A DNA stretch of 64,000 nt, from contig NW_019773848.1 in the NCBI RefSeq assembly GCF_001039355.2, positions 173,635 to 237,634 on the forward strand, given 5' to 3'. The position numbers and the translations under genes are program-made. Positions 10,401-24,400 of this stretch are shown piece by piece (the stretch's first letter is position 1; the number at the start of each line of letters is the position of its first letter). The notes beneath the pieces are model-generated. The model saw only the letters and a program-made list of their open reading frames with translations, was not told the origin of the DNA and did no database searches. This DNA comes from Lingula anatina. Lineage: Eukaryota > Brachiopoda > Lingulata > Lingulida > Lingulidae.

Positions 10401-13400
10401 TCTGTACCAATATCATTTGTGTTAGGACATGTAGTAAATATCAAAAATAATTGATAGTAATTGATCAGTAAAAGTGCTAATGCATGGTTTTTCATGCTTG
10501 TTGTCGGGTTGAATTTTCATAAAAAATGGCATTCAGATCATTTCTCACCATCTACACAGAGTTGTCTTGTATTTAAGTAAGTATGAAAATCAAATAAAAG
10601 ATTGAGAAAATTATCTTTGCTTCAGATTCCTGCTTCAGCAGTGGAGATGCCATACTTGCCAGGGAGTAATATGATGCCTCTAGATGTGCAGTTTGGGAGT
10701 TTGGATATTGGTGACTCTCTCAGTTTTGGCTCTGTGGCTGATCCTGCCATAGTGAGCAGCTACAAGAGCTCTGCCATGAGGTTAGTTTTGAATTAACATT
10801 CCCCATTTACCTGAATGTTACTGGTAGTTTGACCTGATTTCCCACCTTATTAAGTTCGTTAAAATATGAGTTCTTATTTGATCATATTTGTTGATCATTT
10901 TTTTGGGATGTGCTAATAATGTTATCACAGGTTTTTGCTTTAGTTGAGTGGCTTTCATATTCCAGCAGTTCTTCTAGCCTGACCAACCACCTGTCAGGCA
11001 TGGTAACCAAGTCTACAGAGAACTCTGCACTGAACTCCACTCTGCCATCATCAGGAAGCACTACAACATCCAACATGAGTAACCTGGACCAAACCAGGAG
11101 CAGTGTGTTCCAGAACACCATGACATCCCCTAATAAGGACTATTCTCAGACGCCAAAGGTAAATGGTGTAATGTATTCACAGTTAGTTAAATTGTTTGAA
11201 TTTTGATTTAGAATTGCTTTGTAAGAAGTAGAAAAAAGTGCTTTCAGATGAATGTATTTAAGGAGATATTGTATTCCTAGCCTCCTAGCCTTTGATTTAT
11301 TGTTGCCATTTGGAATCACAAATTGATTCCAGTAGTGCAGTACTATTTAGATCTAGTCCTTTGTTATCATAATGGATAAAGTTAAAGGTTTCTGAAGGTT
11401 TCTGAAGCAGCTGCATTGACATTAGGCCACAAAATATGACATTTGTGTATAAATTTCCTTACTACTGATTTCCCCAGGTAAACAGTCCGCCAGAACCCAT
11501 ACCATTCCCTGCCTCTCAGTCTACAAACAAGACAAGTCCATTGATGGGATCACGAAGATCTGGACAGGGAACAGGTAATAAATAATAGAAAGGAATACAA
11601 TAACCATGATTAGTATTAGTGCAAAAATGAACTTTTCAGTTTAGTTTTCTACGTCATGTAATAAAAAAAGATTGTAAGTCATTTTACCTTAAAATATGTT
11701 TTTGTTTTAAGGTGCATGTAATGGGGTCGTTAGGGAAAATTGTGTTTATGCATTGTCATTTATTTGTAGATGTATATTCTAACATCAGGTTATATCTTTT
11801 TGCCACAGATTCTCTTAGTGCCACCACAACATCTCCAAGTATAAACTATGGGCAGTCCAGCTATTCCTCCAGCTATTCCACAGCTAACTATGTGAAAGGA
11901 CTCAATTCCACAACTAGTGGCTACTCTCACCCTAACAGTAATCTTAGCTCACAATATGGTCACTCAAGTTATCCAGGCAGTGGGTCATTCCAAAGTCAGA
12001 CGGGGTATGGTGGCAGTCAATCAGGTGGTTACCAAAACCAGTCAGGCTATGACAGGGAATCGGGATCCTCTTATCAGTCAGCTTATAGCCAGGCTGGTTC
12101 TTATGGCTCAAGTCAGACTGGGGGCTACTCAAGAGACAACCAGTCAAGCTCTTACCAATCTGGAGGACAGTATCAATCTGGGAGTGGCTCCTTCCAGCCA
12201 ACTATCAGCCAATCAGGCTCCAGCTACCAGTCGAGTAGCAATCAGCAGACCAGTTATCCTAACCAATCAGGATCAGTGTACCAACCTTCCTCTTCCTCAA
12301 CTCACAGCTCTGCATACCAGAGGGACAGTCAGTCTGCTCAGACGGGCTATGGGTCTCAGAGTTACAGTAGCACTAATCAGCAGACTAATAAATTTGCCGA
12401 AAGTATAGCCAAAGCTGGAAACAAGGAAACTGATTTAGATAGTGGGAGGCAGTCAGCACCCTCATCAGTAAGCATTTGTTGTATTTGAACAACTTGTTAG
12501 AGCCTTGGAGTGATTATTTCAGGATATCCTCAGAGAAAAAAATTATGGTTGTAAAAATTGTCTTTTGAGTAAGTTATACTGAAAGTCGACACACTGTGGT
12601 CAGGGATTCTGTTAATTTTCTGTCAGCTTTATTGATAACACCTTTCCCTTGCAGCATTCTTTCGACAGATCTAATGGTACCACTGTGCCAGGAAGCATGA
12701 CAACTACCACTATTACCACAACCAGTACTCTGCCCTCTGTGAATACCAGTGTCTCTGCTGCATTGGGGATCAATACCACATCTGTTAGTTCATTGTCAAC
12801 AAAACCATCTGCCACAACAAGTGAGTCTGTTTCTTGCACTGGTCTTTCTGTACACAGTATATGTAGATTTGCCAGATTATATACAGTTGTTCAAATTTTA
12901 CATTTTCTTCGAAAAGTGTACAAAAATTGAAATGCAACAGGTAGTTCTTATGTTTATAAATTTATCTAACCTTTATTTACAGTAATTTGAGGACAATGTT
13001 ATAGCAGCATATTATCATGTTACAGTGAAAAGATTACTCTTAATAAGTTTTATATATAACAACTGTGTGTTCTGGTGACTTTCAGACAAAGCCCCTCCAA
13101 ACTTGCCGCCTGGGGTTACACCAGTTCTTGGTGCTAACTATATGGTCCAGCCAGGCATGCCCTTCATTGGGCTCCAGCAGCCAATGTACAGTTATGAGGA
13201 TCTGCAAGCCATCCAGAGAGGGATCCCTACACTAAACCTTGGTTACTATGACATGTCATCATTTGCCACTCCCAGCACTATGTCAACAGGTCGGGAGCAG
13301 ACGACGGCGTCTCTTGCAAGTATGTCATATGCTGGGGGTAAGTGGGTGTTATTTTAGGGATCTCTCTGTGATTCTCCTATCTTGTTTAAACTTTTTCAAT

Positions 13401-16357
13401 CTTTCCTGAGGAGATTCCACTTTGTAGGATTGTCTGTCAAGATAGAAGTTACAGAGATTGGGGTTTTATTACTGCCCCAGTTGCAGCATGGAATCAGATA
13501 TTCATTCTGGAATCAATTTTACAGCAAAACTTGTTCTTTGTCTGATCTTTGTGGGCTTGCTTTAATGTTGTGTTTCTTTTAAGTGACTTGATGTTATATA
13601 TCTGGTTAAGCACTGTTTTATGGAATTATTATAATTGATGTCTCCAGTATGACTTTATTATAGATGCATGGCATTTTGAACAACGGAATAGTCGTCTTAA
13701 TTTTAATTAATAATTTACATGATTTTGCACATTAGCAGGTGTTTCAGATGGAAAGATGAACAGGGTGGATGCACAGTCTCCCATCCAGGGAACTCAGACA
13801 ACACCTCAGCAGACACAGGGACACCAGCAGACCATCTTCAATCCTGCTACTTTTCCACCTGGCTATGGTTTCTATTACCCAACACCTGGCATGGTACCAG
13901 GGGTCTATACACCTACTGTGTATCCAGCAGTAAGTAAAAGAATTCATTCAGGATCCTTGAAGTACAATGAATTCTGTAAATCTCCTTGCCAAAGGTTGAT
14001 CCTGAAAATGCACATAGTTAAAATCTTATTGCAAAATTCAAGACATGGAATACAATTCTACCTTTGTCATGTAAAAAAATTAACCTATTTGCTAAACTAT
14101 GAACTTCAGCACTAAAACTACAATTTTAATGAAGCAACATTTTGGTTCTTGAAGAGTTTTTTAAACAGTAATAGGAATCAATTTTTTTTCTTTTTCTTTA
14201 CTTTTTTCTCATGCTGGGAATGGTTCACATAAACAATTTCAGTTATTTTTGCCCAAATTTCTGACTCTATATTCTAGCCTTGTATGGTTTTGTATCTTCC
14301 AGCAGATGCCTCAAGTAACAAATGCTGCTCATGTTGGTACAACGGCTGCTACAGCACAGTTCCCCACAGCAGCCACAGCACAGTTCCAGAAGGCTGCTGG
14401 AGGATATGGCTCTCACACGTATGGGACAGGTAGTAAGTTTCACAGTTATAGATGTTTAATAGCAAATTAATGAATGATTGGTTCTGGTACACCTTGAACA
14501 GGTTTTAAGGTTTCACACTTATATGTCCAGTTGGGGATGGAATTTATTTTGCCAATCTAGAGACTGGCTCTGAAAACTACAGTTGGTGTCTTTAATATAA
14601 CCCTGCTATATGTATCCCTCTCCTTGTGTCTACACAGATTTTTAGGGAATTTTTGATCAGTGAACCGTGTCATAGTTGAAATTTTGTTTTTAAGCGGTTG
14701 TTTTAGTGACTGTATCAAAGTTAACTGTTTAGGAGTCAGACGTACCATTATAGATATTCAAAATGTACTTGGAGTGATATTGTAGTTTGTAACATCTTCT
14801 TTACATCATGAAGTCAATATACTAATCCTTGATTTTTTTCTCAGGATATGATGATCTGAACCAAGGGCAAGACTTCAAAACTGCATATGGAGGAGTATCT
14901 CAGAGTCAGCCTAAGGCATCAGTAGGATCACGTAAGTTATATTTTTAAAATAACAGAAACTTTTGCTTCTAGCTGCCTGCTTACAGGGAATTTGGGTATG
15001 ATGCATATTTCTTATTTTCCTCCATAGGTAGACTCTCCTAATGTTTGATGCTGGAGATATAATCCCATTTAAGTCAACACAAATGTTTCTTGTCTCTTTC
15101 TTGTATTGTAACCTTTTTGTATAAAGGAATCTTCTGAAAGAATTAAGAGACTTGCTGGTGTAAAACAATTTTTTTCTTTCTCCTGTCCAGCGAGTGTGAC
15201 CTCAGCAAGCAGTATTACTGATCTGAGTGGTGCCGCTTACAGTAAGGTGAGACTCCATTTGGTTCAGTGTTTAAGCATGCACCTCGTAGTTGTTAGTATC
15301 ACTGTCAGTGTTTTTTAACCATCAAACTAAATCATCTCAACTAATAAATCATTTGTTCAGTTTTTGAAAGTATGGAATGAGTTGGGATATGGCGCCAAAC
15401 AACTCATTTAGATATAGTTTAGTTGTCATTCACCAAAACCACTTTTTTCCTACTTATATTCCTCTGAAAATGTCCAATTTATATGAAAATCGCTTTATAT
15501 TTTGTTCCCTAAAAAGAAAATTTTGACCGTTTGCTAATATATGAGTTTCCATGTGGCACTTTTAGAAAATGTTAATGTGCAAGTGAAACTGAGTTGTTGT
15601 TTAATGTGCTGTTTGTAAAATTTCTCTCTGCCCTTAAACTCTTTTGTTAAGTTTGTCCTTTTATGATGCATCTTATTTTGTTTTTGTCTTTCTCTCATCC
15701 CTTCAGTCTTTTGAAAAGCAAGGGTTCCATGGGACACCACCCCCATTCAATACCTTGCTATCTGGAGGCACACAAGGGGGGCCCATTGGAGCACCTGCTA
15801 CAGCATATGCGGCTACCCCCTTCATGCCCATGATGACACACCAGGGGATGCTGCACCCTCTTCAGCAGGTTGGTAGGGTGTGTATCTTTTAGTGTCTTTT
15901 CTATCTTTCTTTGTAGATTAGCACCATTATTATTAGTTTGATTTAATACTTAGTGACTTGTACTAATATCTTCAAATCTTAGCTAGGCAGTGGCTTTCTG
16001 CTGTCTCTGTAGCATAGTAATTGTTGACTGTTTTTCATTATAATGTAAGAAAAAACTTAAGTATTTTTTCTAAGAAGGTATATGTATGAGGCAGTAATGA
16101 TTGTGCATGTTCTAAGGAAGGGTAGAATTTTTAAAAAATGGTTTACTGCTATCAGGCAAATTATAAAACATGTAATTTAACATTACAAAACCCCAACCAC
16201 AGTGTGATGGACATTGAAGGAAATATTCTGCAGTCACTGTAGTTGCTTTTTTTCTATTCAGGATACTAGCGGAACAGGCAGAATAAGCAGCTCCCAACAG
16301 AGCAATGTCCAGCCAAAGGGTGTTCCCAAGACGTACAACACCTACTGGGCTAACTAG
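7466..16357 (+). CDS. UBAP2L: UBAP2/UBAP2L (lingerer) orthologue, 5' incomplete, 19 exons
   Basis: Exons: 7466-7667, 7943-8081, 8228-8352, 8504-8586, 8780-8964, 9552-9771, 9997-10164, 10626-10780, 10966-11158, 11478-11574, 11809-12467, 12655-12820, 13086-13337, 13739-13929, 14303-14429, 14845-14931, 15191-15246, 15707-15868, 16262-16357. Phases agree throughout, giving about 1120 codons after the missing start. Order in the product: lysine-rich linker; RGG/RGRG segment (about residues 68-125); acidic WDEEW patch with LSETQVFT; the conserved block around IPASAVEMP (about 375-425); a Tyr/Ser/Gln/Gly-rich low-complexity exon (about 523-742); APPNLPPGV (about 798); a QSFEKQGFH-like block; C-terminus NTYWAN. 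This order matches animal UBAP2L proteins, cytoplasmic RNA-granule proteins involved in stress-granule assembly. UBAP2 versus UBAP2L cannot be separated in an invertebrate. The N-terminal UBA domain is absent, probably lost at the gap at 6480. Confidence 0.93.
9044..9408. mobile_element. Inverted-repeat element in a UBAP2 intron
   Basis: The ends read GCAGACATGCTGAAA and, on the opposite strand, GCAGACAAGCTGAAA. Between them are many 'ttggaccg' and 'cggtccaa' motifs in opposite orientation, so much of the element can fold back. TTT lies on both sides but is too simple to count as a target-site duplication. No ORF of note. A related fragment lies at about 7205-7305. Confidence 0.6.
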
Positions 16358-18510
16358 AGAGAAAAGGGAAGAGAAGGGGGAAATAGCCAAGGTGCAATTG
16401 GTCATCAAAATGAGTGTACAAATCTATTTTTAGCTGCCTGGTGGAGCTAAACTGTTTGGATGTTTAGAGTCTTTACTATCATTTTTAACCAGAGTGGCAC
16501 TTGTCTTATTCTACTTCGAAAAACTGACATTGAAACAACAAATTTATTTAAGAAAGTGTTGATTGAGTTCACCTTTATCCTTGGGTTTCCAGTCCTATTA
16601 AGCTCAATCGTTTCAGTTGATTGCTGTTGTATATACTGCTGTAGTACATGTGTAAACCTTGATGCACCTTTTGTGGATTTAATTTTAGTATGAGTTGCCA
16701 TTGTATTTGTGACAGTGCAAGCAAGTTAAAGCACGTTATTTGACTTTATTTGATTGCTAACCCATATGTAAGTTTGGATTGCCAGGTCTGACATAAACAT
16801 TTAATTTTGACTTTATTATTAAGTAGAGTTGTGCCTTAAACTTACCCCTTTGATCAACTCAGCTGGGGGTCACAGTTTTTAAAGTATTTCTTGTAATCTT
16901 AGATTTCCCCACACTTATGTCTACAAATGTATAATGTGGGTTTATGATATGCATGCCCAGGCATAAAGTAGATCCTTGTGATGATGCATTTGACAACTTG
17001 TTATAATATTATATGGGCGGAATGCCCTGCCTTTTGGTATGCAAAAGGTATAATGTTTAATAATAACTTCATTAAAATAAAGGTCACGTCTGATTTCTGT
17101 ATTATAATGATACTGTTGCTCGCAGTTTGTAATATGCTTTAAACATGGTATAATGTCATGTTGGAAGCTGTAATAGTATTAGATATAAACTTTTTAAAAG
17201 TATGAAAAATTCACTCTAGTGGTATTCCAAGCAAGCTATTGTAATTGTATGTATGTATGTATGTATCATTCTGTTGGCGCATTTGCTTTTTATATTACCC
17301 AGTATATTGTACAGCAGATTATTCCATCGTTTGTCAGATAATTATAATGAATAAAACATGCAGTTTCAGCTGTACTTTTGATTTGTTTTTACTGAGTCGG
17401 ATGCCTTGGGTGCTTGCCACAGGATTGTCCCTCAAAAATGGATTTTTCATTTCTCTCAATCCGTGGTAAGTCATTTAAAATAAAAATATTAAATTAAAAA
17501 TAGGATAAAAAAAAAACTCGAAGAATTGCCATTTTTATTGCATAAAAGTGCACATTGAAGGTTGTCCGTACACAAATTTCCTATCAAAACAAATCACTTA
17601 AATGTGCAAAGCCACTAGCTGCATTTACGACACGTTTAGCAAATAGGTTGGTTGCAGTCAAAATCTATTTACAATGTGTGATCGTAAGAGCCTGGATAAA
17701 ATCTTTCCCACAAGGCCATTCTCGGGCACTAACAGTGTGAATGTCAGGGAACCATGAAATGGTACAATTGCCAAAAGTGTCTCATTACTCTTAGACATGA
17801 ATATTACGTGGCGTTTTGTATCGTGGCAATTATACATGTAATATATGAAGTTGCTAGATGTCACTTGCAGTGCGAAAGCTGAGAAAAAAATGACAAGTTA
17901 TGCTTCAAATATTTTTTCATTAAGGGTGTTTCTGAATTGGGAAGCTTTGCAGGAGAAAAGTGAGACGGGGCATTTTCAAATGCGCATATTACCTTAAAGC
18001 AAGTACTTATGTACATGAAATTATTTGAATGTAGAAATGGATTCATTAACCATTGGTAAGTATGGAAAAATTGCCGGTAACCCCAGGAAATTCATTTTTT
18101 AGCCAAAATAAACAGTTGTTATCCTTTTAATAATGTGAAAATTTACAAGAAATGAACAGGGAAGAGTTAAGTACTTTAACTGCATGTTTGCATCTTTATT
18201 TCCTCTAAGATCATGCATGTTTAACTATAAAGAAAAATAAACATGAAGTGAACAACCTACTTCAGTTTTCTATCAGTAAGAGAGTCCATTTCACTTTCAG
18301 TCACAAACTTGTCACTCTTTATTACCTGATATTATGTAACTGCACTTTTAATATACAAACAAACTGAAATCTCTGCTATACTTTTAACAGAAACAGAATG
18401 TTGGTAGAAACGCTTCCCTTTTTTTTTCAATTACATTCATGAAAAGATCCAGTTGGTTAAATACAAAATGTCAATCTGGTGAGAGAACTAGGGCATTTGT
18501 AAGGCCATCA
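16358..18510. other. Convergent 3' region between UBAP2 and PSMD4
   Basis: This holds the 3' UTR of UBAP2 (AATAAA-type signals near 17078, 17350 and 17478) and, from the other side, that of PSMD4 (TTTATT on the plus strand near 18195 and 18317). A short GTAT repeat lies near 17248. No other gene is seen. Confidence 0.6.
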
Positions 18511-21445
18511 TCACTTCTTGTCCCCTTTATCCCCAGATTCATCCTTTTTCTCCCCTTTTGTATCTTCGCCTTTTTTGGTTAATGAACCTACTGCAGACCT
18601 GATAGCTTCACTCTGAGGATCCACACCAGGCAAGTTTTCCAGGACATTCTGAAGGAATTCTGGGTCATTCATTACCTCTGAATAATCTTCATCTTCTGGC
18701 TTTTTCTGTAAAAGATGACATTTGTTTTTTCATGCCATTCTGTTGTCTTTTTCTTTTATACTGTGTAGTGATCATTCATGTCAAATGATAAAGTTAACAT
18801 GGTAAATATTCTCCTCATAACATATATCATGCAAGTATTTGTTCCTTTTCGTTGTCTTATTTATATTATTTATCTTAACAAATAATATATTTATGGTAAA
18901 ATTATGCAAAAAAAACACAGAACAAAATTTCATTTAAACATGATGTTTAATGCTAAATGAATGAATTGGACTAGAAATCAACAAAAGATGGTTAGATCCT
19001 GACTGAATCAACATTTAACAAAAATAAAAAAAATTAGCATGTACTTACATCTTTTTGCTCCGAGGTGGCACCAGTTCCATCATCAGTCTCCATGGGGATT
19101 GGTGTTGTCTCTGCTACAGAGATACATATATTATACATCATAAATATATTACAGTGGCATTCCCTTGAAAATGGATTCACAGGACGTCATTGGTCATTTC
19201 ATAAAAGTCAATTTCCAAAATCTCTAAAGCAAAGTAATACTGGAATTCTTTTTCATCAAATTTTATAAAGTTAGGAATTAAAAAAACAGCTGAAGGAACA
19301 ATACCTGAGCCTTGCAGTGACATTGCCATTGCCATAGCAATCTGCTCTTCTTCACTCATCCCAGAGGGATCAAAATCACGAGGAGTTTCAGACATAGTTC
19401 CTTCTTCTTGTCCCATAGACATAGCAAGAGCCTGCTGAAGAAGGGTCTCTTCACTGGTTGCTAGAAGTCAAAAAAAAATTCTCAAAATAACAAATTCAGC
19501 AGAGGGAAAGATGAATAATTATTGTGGCAATTACCAACGAATCCAATACAATGAGTGATAAGAAAAACAATGTTCTTCAAAACATTATTCATCAAATTAC
19601 CTGTGCCTGCCCCACTTTCTGATGCAGTCTCCGCAACAGTTTTTCGAGCTTCATCTTCCTGTCTTGCACGCTGCTCTTCCATAGACACACGGAGTGCCTA
19701 GAAAAATCATTGCTTCTATTCAATAGTAATTAACATAAAATTTTACAATTTTCAGATTTTTTGTTGCCTTTTTTGCTAGCAATTAACATAAAACCAAAAA
19801 TATAATCTTCAAATATGATCATAAAAAATCCTGAAATTGATAAATTATTAATTACAAAGTATCAATGACATATTTGAATAATAAAAATACTTATCAGCTT
19901 AACAAACTGAATCAATAATATATTGCATACTTTTCATAATTTACCTCTTGCAATGTGACCAAGAGTATTTACAAGTTATTTTTGTCAATTAAACAGCATA
20001 ATGTACCAGCTCACTGGGTAGCCAACTGAAGTGATTCTTTTTCAAGCTCAGAAAAAGGCATGTTAAAACTTTTTAAAGCATTTTCTGTTTGCATGTGTCA
20101 ATGCACAATGTCAACTAGGCAGTAAAGCTAGCTAATATACAGATATTAATATTTCACAGAAAAATGGAATTCGTATTGCTCCCTTTTAATATGAACATGC
20201 ATGATTAATAATAACTTTTGTAATATCATTAATCTAATAATGCCAATTTCGCACAGAAGCTGCATTTCTACAAAAAAAAAAAAAGCAAAAAAAAATTTTT
20301 AAGTGAAACAAACACATGGTTTGGCAGTGTTAGAGTGAACAACAGATGTATCAGACATCACTGGCATGGGCAGACAAAGAGAACAGAATATATAAAGAAA
20401 CATACAGAATTGGTATTTAAAATTTTATTTTATTTCATTTTTTTTTTTAATATATCAAGCACTAAATATCTTAAATAAAGTCCCAAACTTTCATGATTGT
20501 CTGAAAAGTTAAAATCAAGTATCACCTATTTATTACAGAAGAAAAAGATGTTTTCCCATATGGATGAGTCCAAGTTAAAGGACATGCAATAGGTGGATTT
20601 CATTCTGGTTTTTCTTGTGTAATCTGGAAGAGTTCATAGTTATGCACTCTCGTGAACCCGTGCATTCTACTACCAAGGTGAAGGACAACAACATCTAAGT
20701 CAATCTCAGACATTAACCTTGCTTATCCTTTGAGTTTTGTGGTTATGCAATAAATACTTGTCTGGAAATTGTCTAGAATCCTGAACATTATTCAATGTCC
20801 AATGCTTTAAAATAGATGTTGATACAAATGCAGACCAGTACAATATTCTAATCTCTGAAACATTTTAAAACATTATCAGTATTTAAACAAAACAATTCTC
20901 CACACATAATTAGACTTAAACCTAACAGACTAATCCACATAAGGTCATAAATATGTCATATGTCTTAAAATAAAACTGCAATGAAAACAAAGTTATTCAA
21001 GTGAGACAGGGTCACGACCTGGATTTAGTCAATGCTTTCATTCAATTTATACTATAATGCAAAATGTTCTGGGGTCTTATAGATATTCATGATGTATGTT
21101 ACTGAATTAAAGGTCAGTTACCATGAGGTCTAGTTTCATTGTTGATACAAACTGGCATATTATTCATATTGGTATTTACCTTGTAGCTTATGTCTTCTAT
21201 AACATGTTCAAAAACTTGCATAATATTCACCAAGTTGCATTACAGCTTAACTCAAATTATTTTTGTAAGTCTCATCAAAGATTTTAAACTATATTTCTCT
21301 CATTAAATTCAAGTGATCTTTGAAAGTATGTGCAACTAAAGGAGAACATAGATTTTACATGAAAAAAAAGATTACTTCTTCTAACTTTTAACTTTCTTCT
21401 AAGTGTTTCACCAATCGAAATATTTTGAATTACTTAAGTTCATCG

Positions 21446-21476
<31 letters not shown>

Positions 21477-24400
21477 TGTGCGCACGCGCGCGCACATTTG
21501 TGTGCGTGTTGGGCAGGGAGGGCATTATAGTTTGGGTATCTCTCATTAAAGGAATGTTTAAAGATCTGAATGTTCTTAAATTTGAGAATTATTGGTTTTA
21601 GAAAATATACATGATTTCCATTACTAATATTAAAACATATTTAATGTAATCTTGTGCTTTTGAACTGGAAATGAAACACCACATACAGTACATACAAGCC
21701 ATTGCCCTGAACTGAAAAATGACCCAGATATGTGCACCTTTAAAGTACTTGGCAACTTTAATAGTTCACATCTTATGACTCACACAACTTGGCCCAATTC
21801 TCATTTCACAACAAAGTCATTGTCTAGACAGCTTGCTCTATTTGTCCATTCCTGAAAATTTAGTAGGTCACTCTCACCTTTAATGCACTTCTTGTGAAAC
21901 TACATTTACTTATGCTGTTACATACACCACAAAAAGTAATAACATCATTTTATTATTATTATTATTTTTTTTTTTTTTTGGACACAACATCTTTACTGTT
22001 CAAATCAAATTCTTTAACTGCAAAACTCAGACTCAACTTTACCTCAATGCACTTTAGTTGGCACATCATAAATGGAACTTTACTTTCTATTATTATTATT
22101 ATTATTGTAATTAAAGATATTTACCAACAGCTGGCTTCCAAGACACTCTTTTCAATTATTTTACTATTATTTCAGTAAATTATAACACTCAAAGTGAACT
22201 ACTGTAGCATGATATTATTGCCACAAATAATGAATGTTATTAATACTCATTAAATATGGACCCCAGAATAGAATGCAGAATGCTGAACTTCTACCTGTTA
22301 TTATATAATGCACACAAGTGAAGCATAAACACCAAAGCAAAAACAGGTAAATCATTTCACCTGCAACTGAACCTAGTTCACTTGTACCCAAACAAAACTC
22401 TTTCAACACAGTGGACTCTCCCAACTTATGCAATTTATTTCCATTGCAACAGAGAATATGGAAACAAATTAGATCTGCAATCACAACTGAAGCAATTCTA
22501 ACTAAAAGCTATGTGACTAAAACAGTACAGAAACAAACAAGTAAAAAGTTTCCAATATAATCAAAAACAAAATGAATTAGTGCACATGATAAAAATAAAC
22601 ATTACTGAATTATATGTACATTTCAAAATTAGCTTAAAAACTGAAAATTAGAGGTGAACCACATCTGTCCTAACAGTTAAATGATGAGAAAAACATGAGG
22701 CACATCTCTCAATGACCCATTTCACTGTCATGAAGGACACATTTATCAATTCATGAGACTATTGATTCCATACTCCTTTTTAGAAACCATTAATTTCCAT
22801 TCTTTTCTGTTAAAAATAATGAACATTTACAATCAATCACTCATAACGACAGCAGTTGACCACCAACATCATTAATTAGATGACAGCATAAATAGACTTC
22901 TAGACCCTATGGTCCTCCATGATACTGGCAAGCTCATTTATATGCTCCAAGCCAGTGTCCCCAAGGAGAACCTGGAAATAAGTTTTGTTTCGGGTGTCCA
23001 AAGAGCCGTGTGTGGGTACCCAGAGCAGAAATCTATTTGCTGCTGCTTCTGTGTGACGATAAAAATGGCCGGCAGCCTTCAATCTGCTGTTTCTTATTTT
23101 AGAGGTGACTTTCGGCATTCATGTTTCAGAACTGTAAAGAAGTACTGGCTCGACCAATGTTTGGAATATATAAATTTTAAGTTGTCGAGAAAGATTTACA
23201 GATCTTTTGTAGCTTGTTGATGGATGTCCAGGCTAGCCCTTTCCTGACAAGAATGTCCTGACTTGTTGATGCTATCCATATACCAATATATTTGCACTTG
23301 ATGTAATTTGCTGCCATTCAAGGTAGACACTGGTACATCAGTTGACTGGTAAAAACTCATATACTGTTTTTTTTTTTTTTTTTTTGCATTGATCTGAACC
23401 CCAATCTTTGCATCCTCTCTTTCCAAGGCCAACAGAAGTTCCTGTCCTTGTTCCACTATATCTACCCTGAGTGTCAGAGCAACGTAAAAGCTAGCTTGCT
23501 AAATATACCTTGTGGTGGAGTCGCTTTTACTAACTCTGAAGACCAGTGGCCATGAAAGTTTTCCATCAATCAAATAGAACTGCTCCGCAGTGAAAATGCA
23601 GTTGAATGTCATCAGACCAAAATAAAACGTAAAACAAATTTAATTCTGCTTTATTTAATTTTATTTGCTGTATTTAAGATGTAAAGTGAAAAAATAAATA
23701 ATATTCTTCGGAAAGAAAAGATATATCCAATGTTTTTGTATTTTTTGCTTATCAAAGAACATTTAGTCCTGAGATTTACACGTGCATAATACATGTGCTT
23801 GCCGGGTGCCAAATTTGACAGCTACACTGTATGCCGATACCACTATAAGGGCTGCGCAATGGCTACACAAAAATAAGTTTTTACAGCAGAATGTTGCTTG
23901 TATTGTGGCACTGACCTTCGACTGCAAGATATTTTCATTTCAAACTTCTAACTCCGCGTCAGGCACTTTAATTACTTCTTGTCTCGCCTGCACGAGACTT
24001 CAGCGCAAGGCGGGAAAGGCAGCTCCAGGCAGCCAAACCTGTGACGTACGAGACTTATGACTTCCAAATATGGATCCAGGTGGACACAGCTGTGATGTGT
24101 GACTTCCAAATATGGAAGCGCCCCAGGCAGAATTTTGAAGAAGAACGCCCCCGAGTTGCCATTGTTCGCTAGAGCCTGGTATTGCTACTATGGGTTATAT
24201 ATGAAATCAAGATCGAGCTGGCAATACCGGAATCTAGAACCTAGGGTAACTATATCAGAAAGTAGAGCCAAGTCATCAGCAAATCCAAAGTCAGTTATGG
24301 TGCTTACCAATTTTTCTATACTGCCTTGGTGAGATGGTAAATCGATGCCTGAGCTTTGTCCTCTGGTAAGGCTTGGTGGAGACAGTAGGCTAGAACTTTG

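Noticed and set aside
23782-24060. 92-codon frame inside the 786-bp transposon
   Set aside because: No transposase motif, no similarity that I can see, and it is absent from the otherwise mobile 141-bp form.
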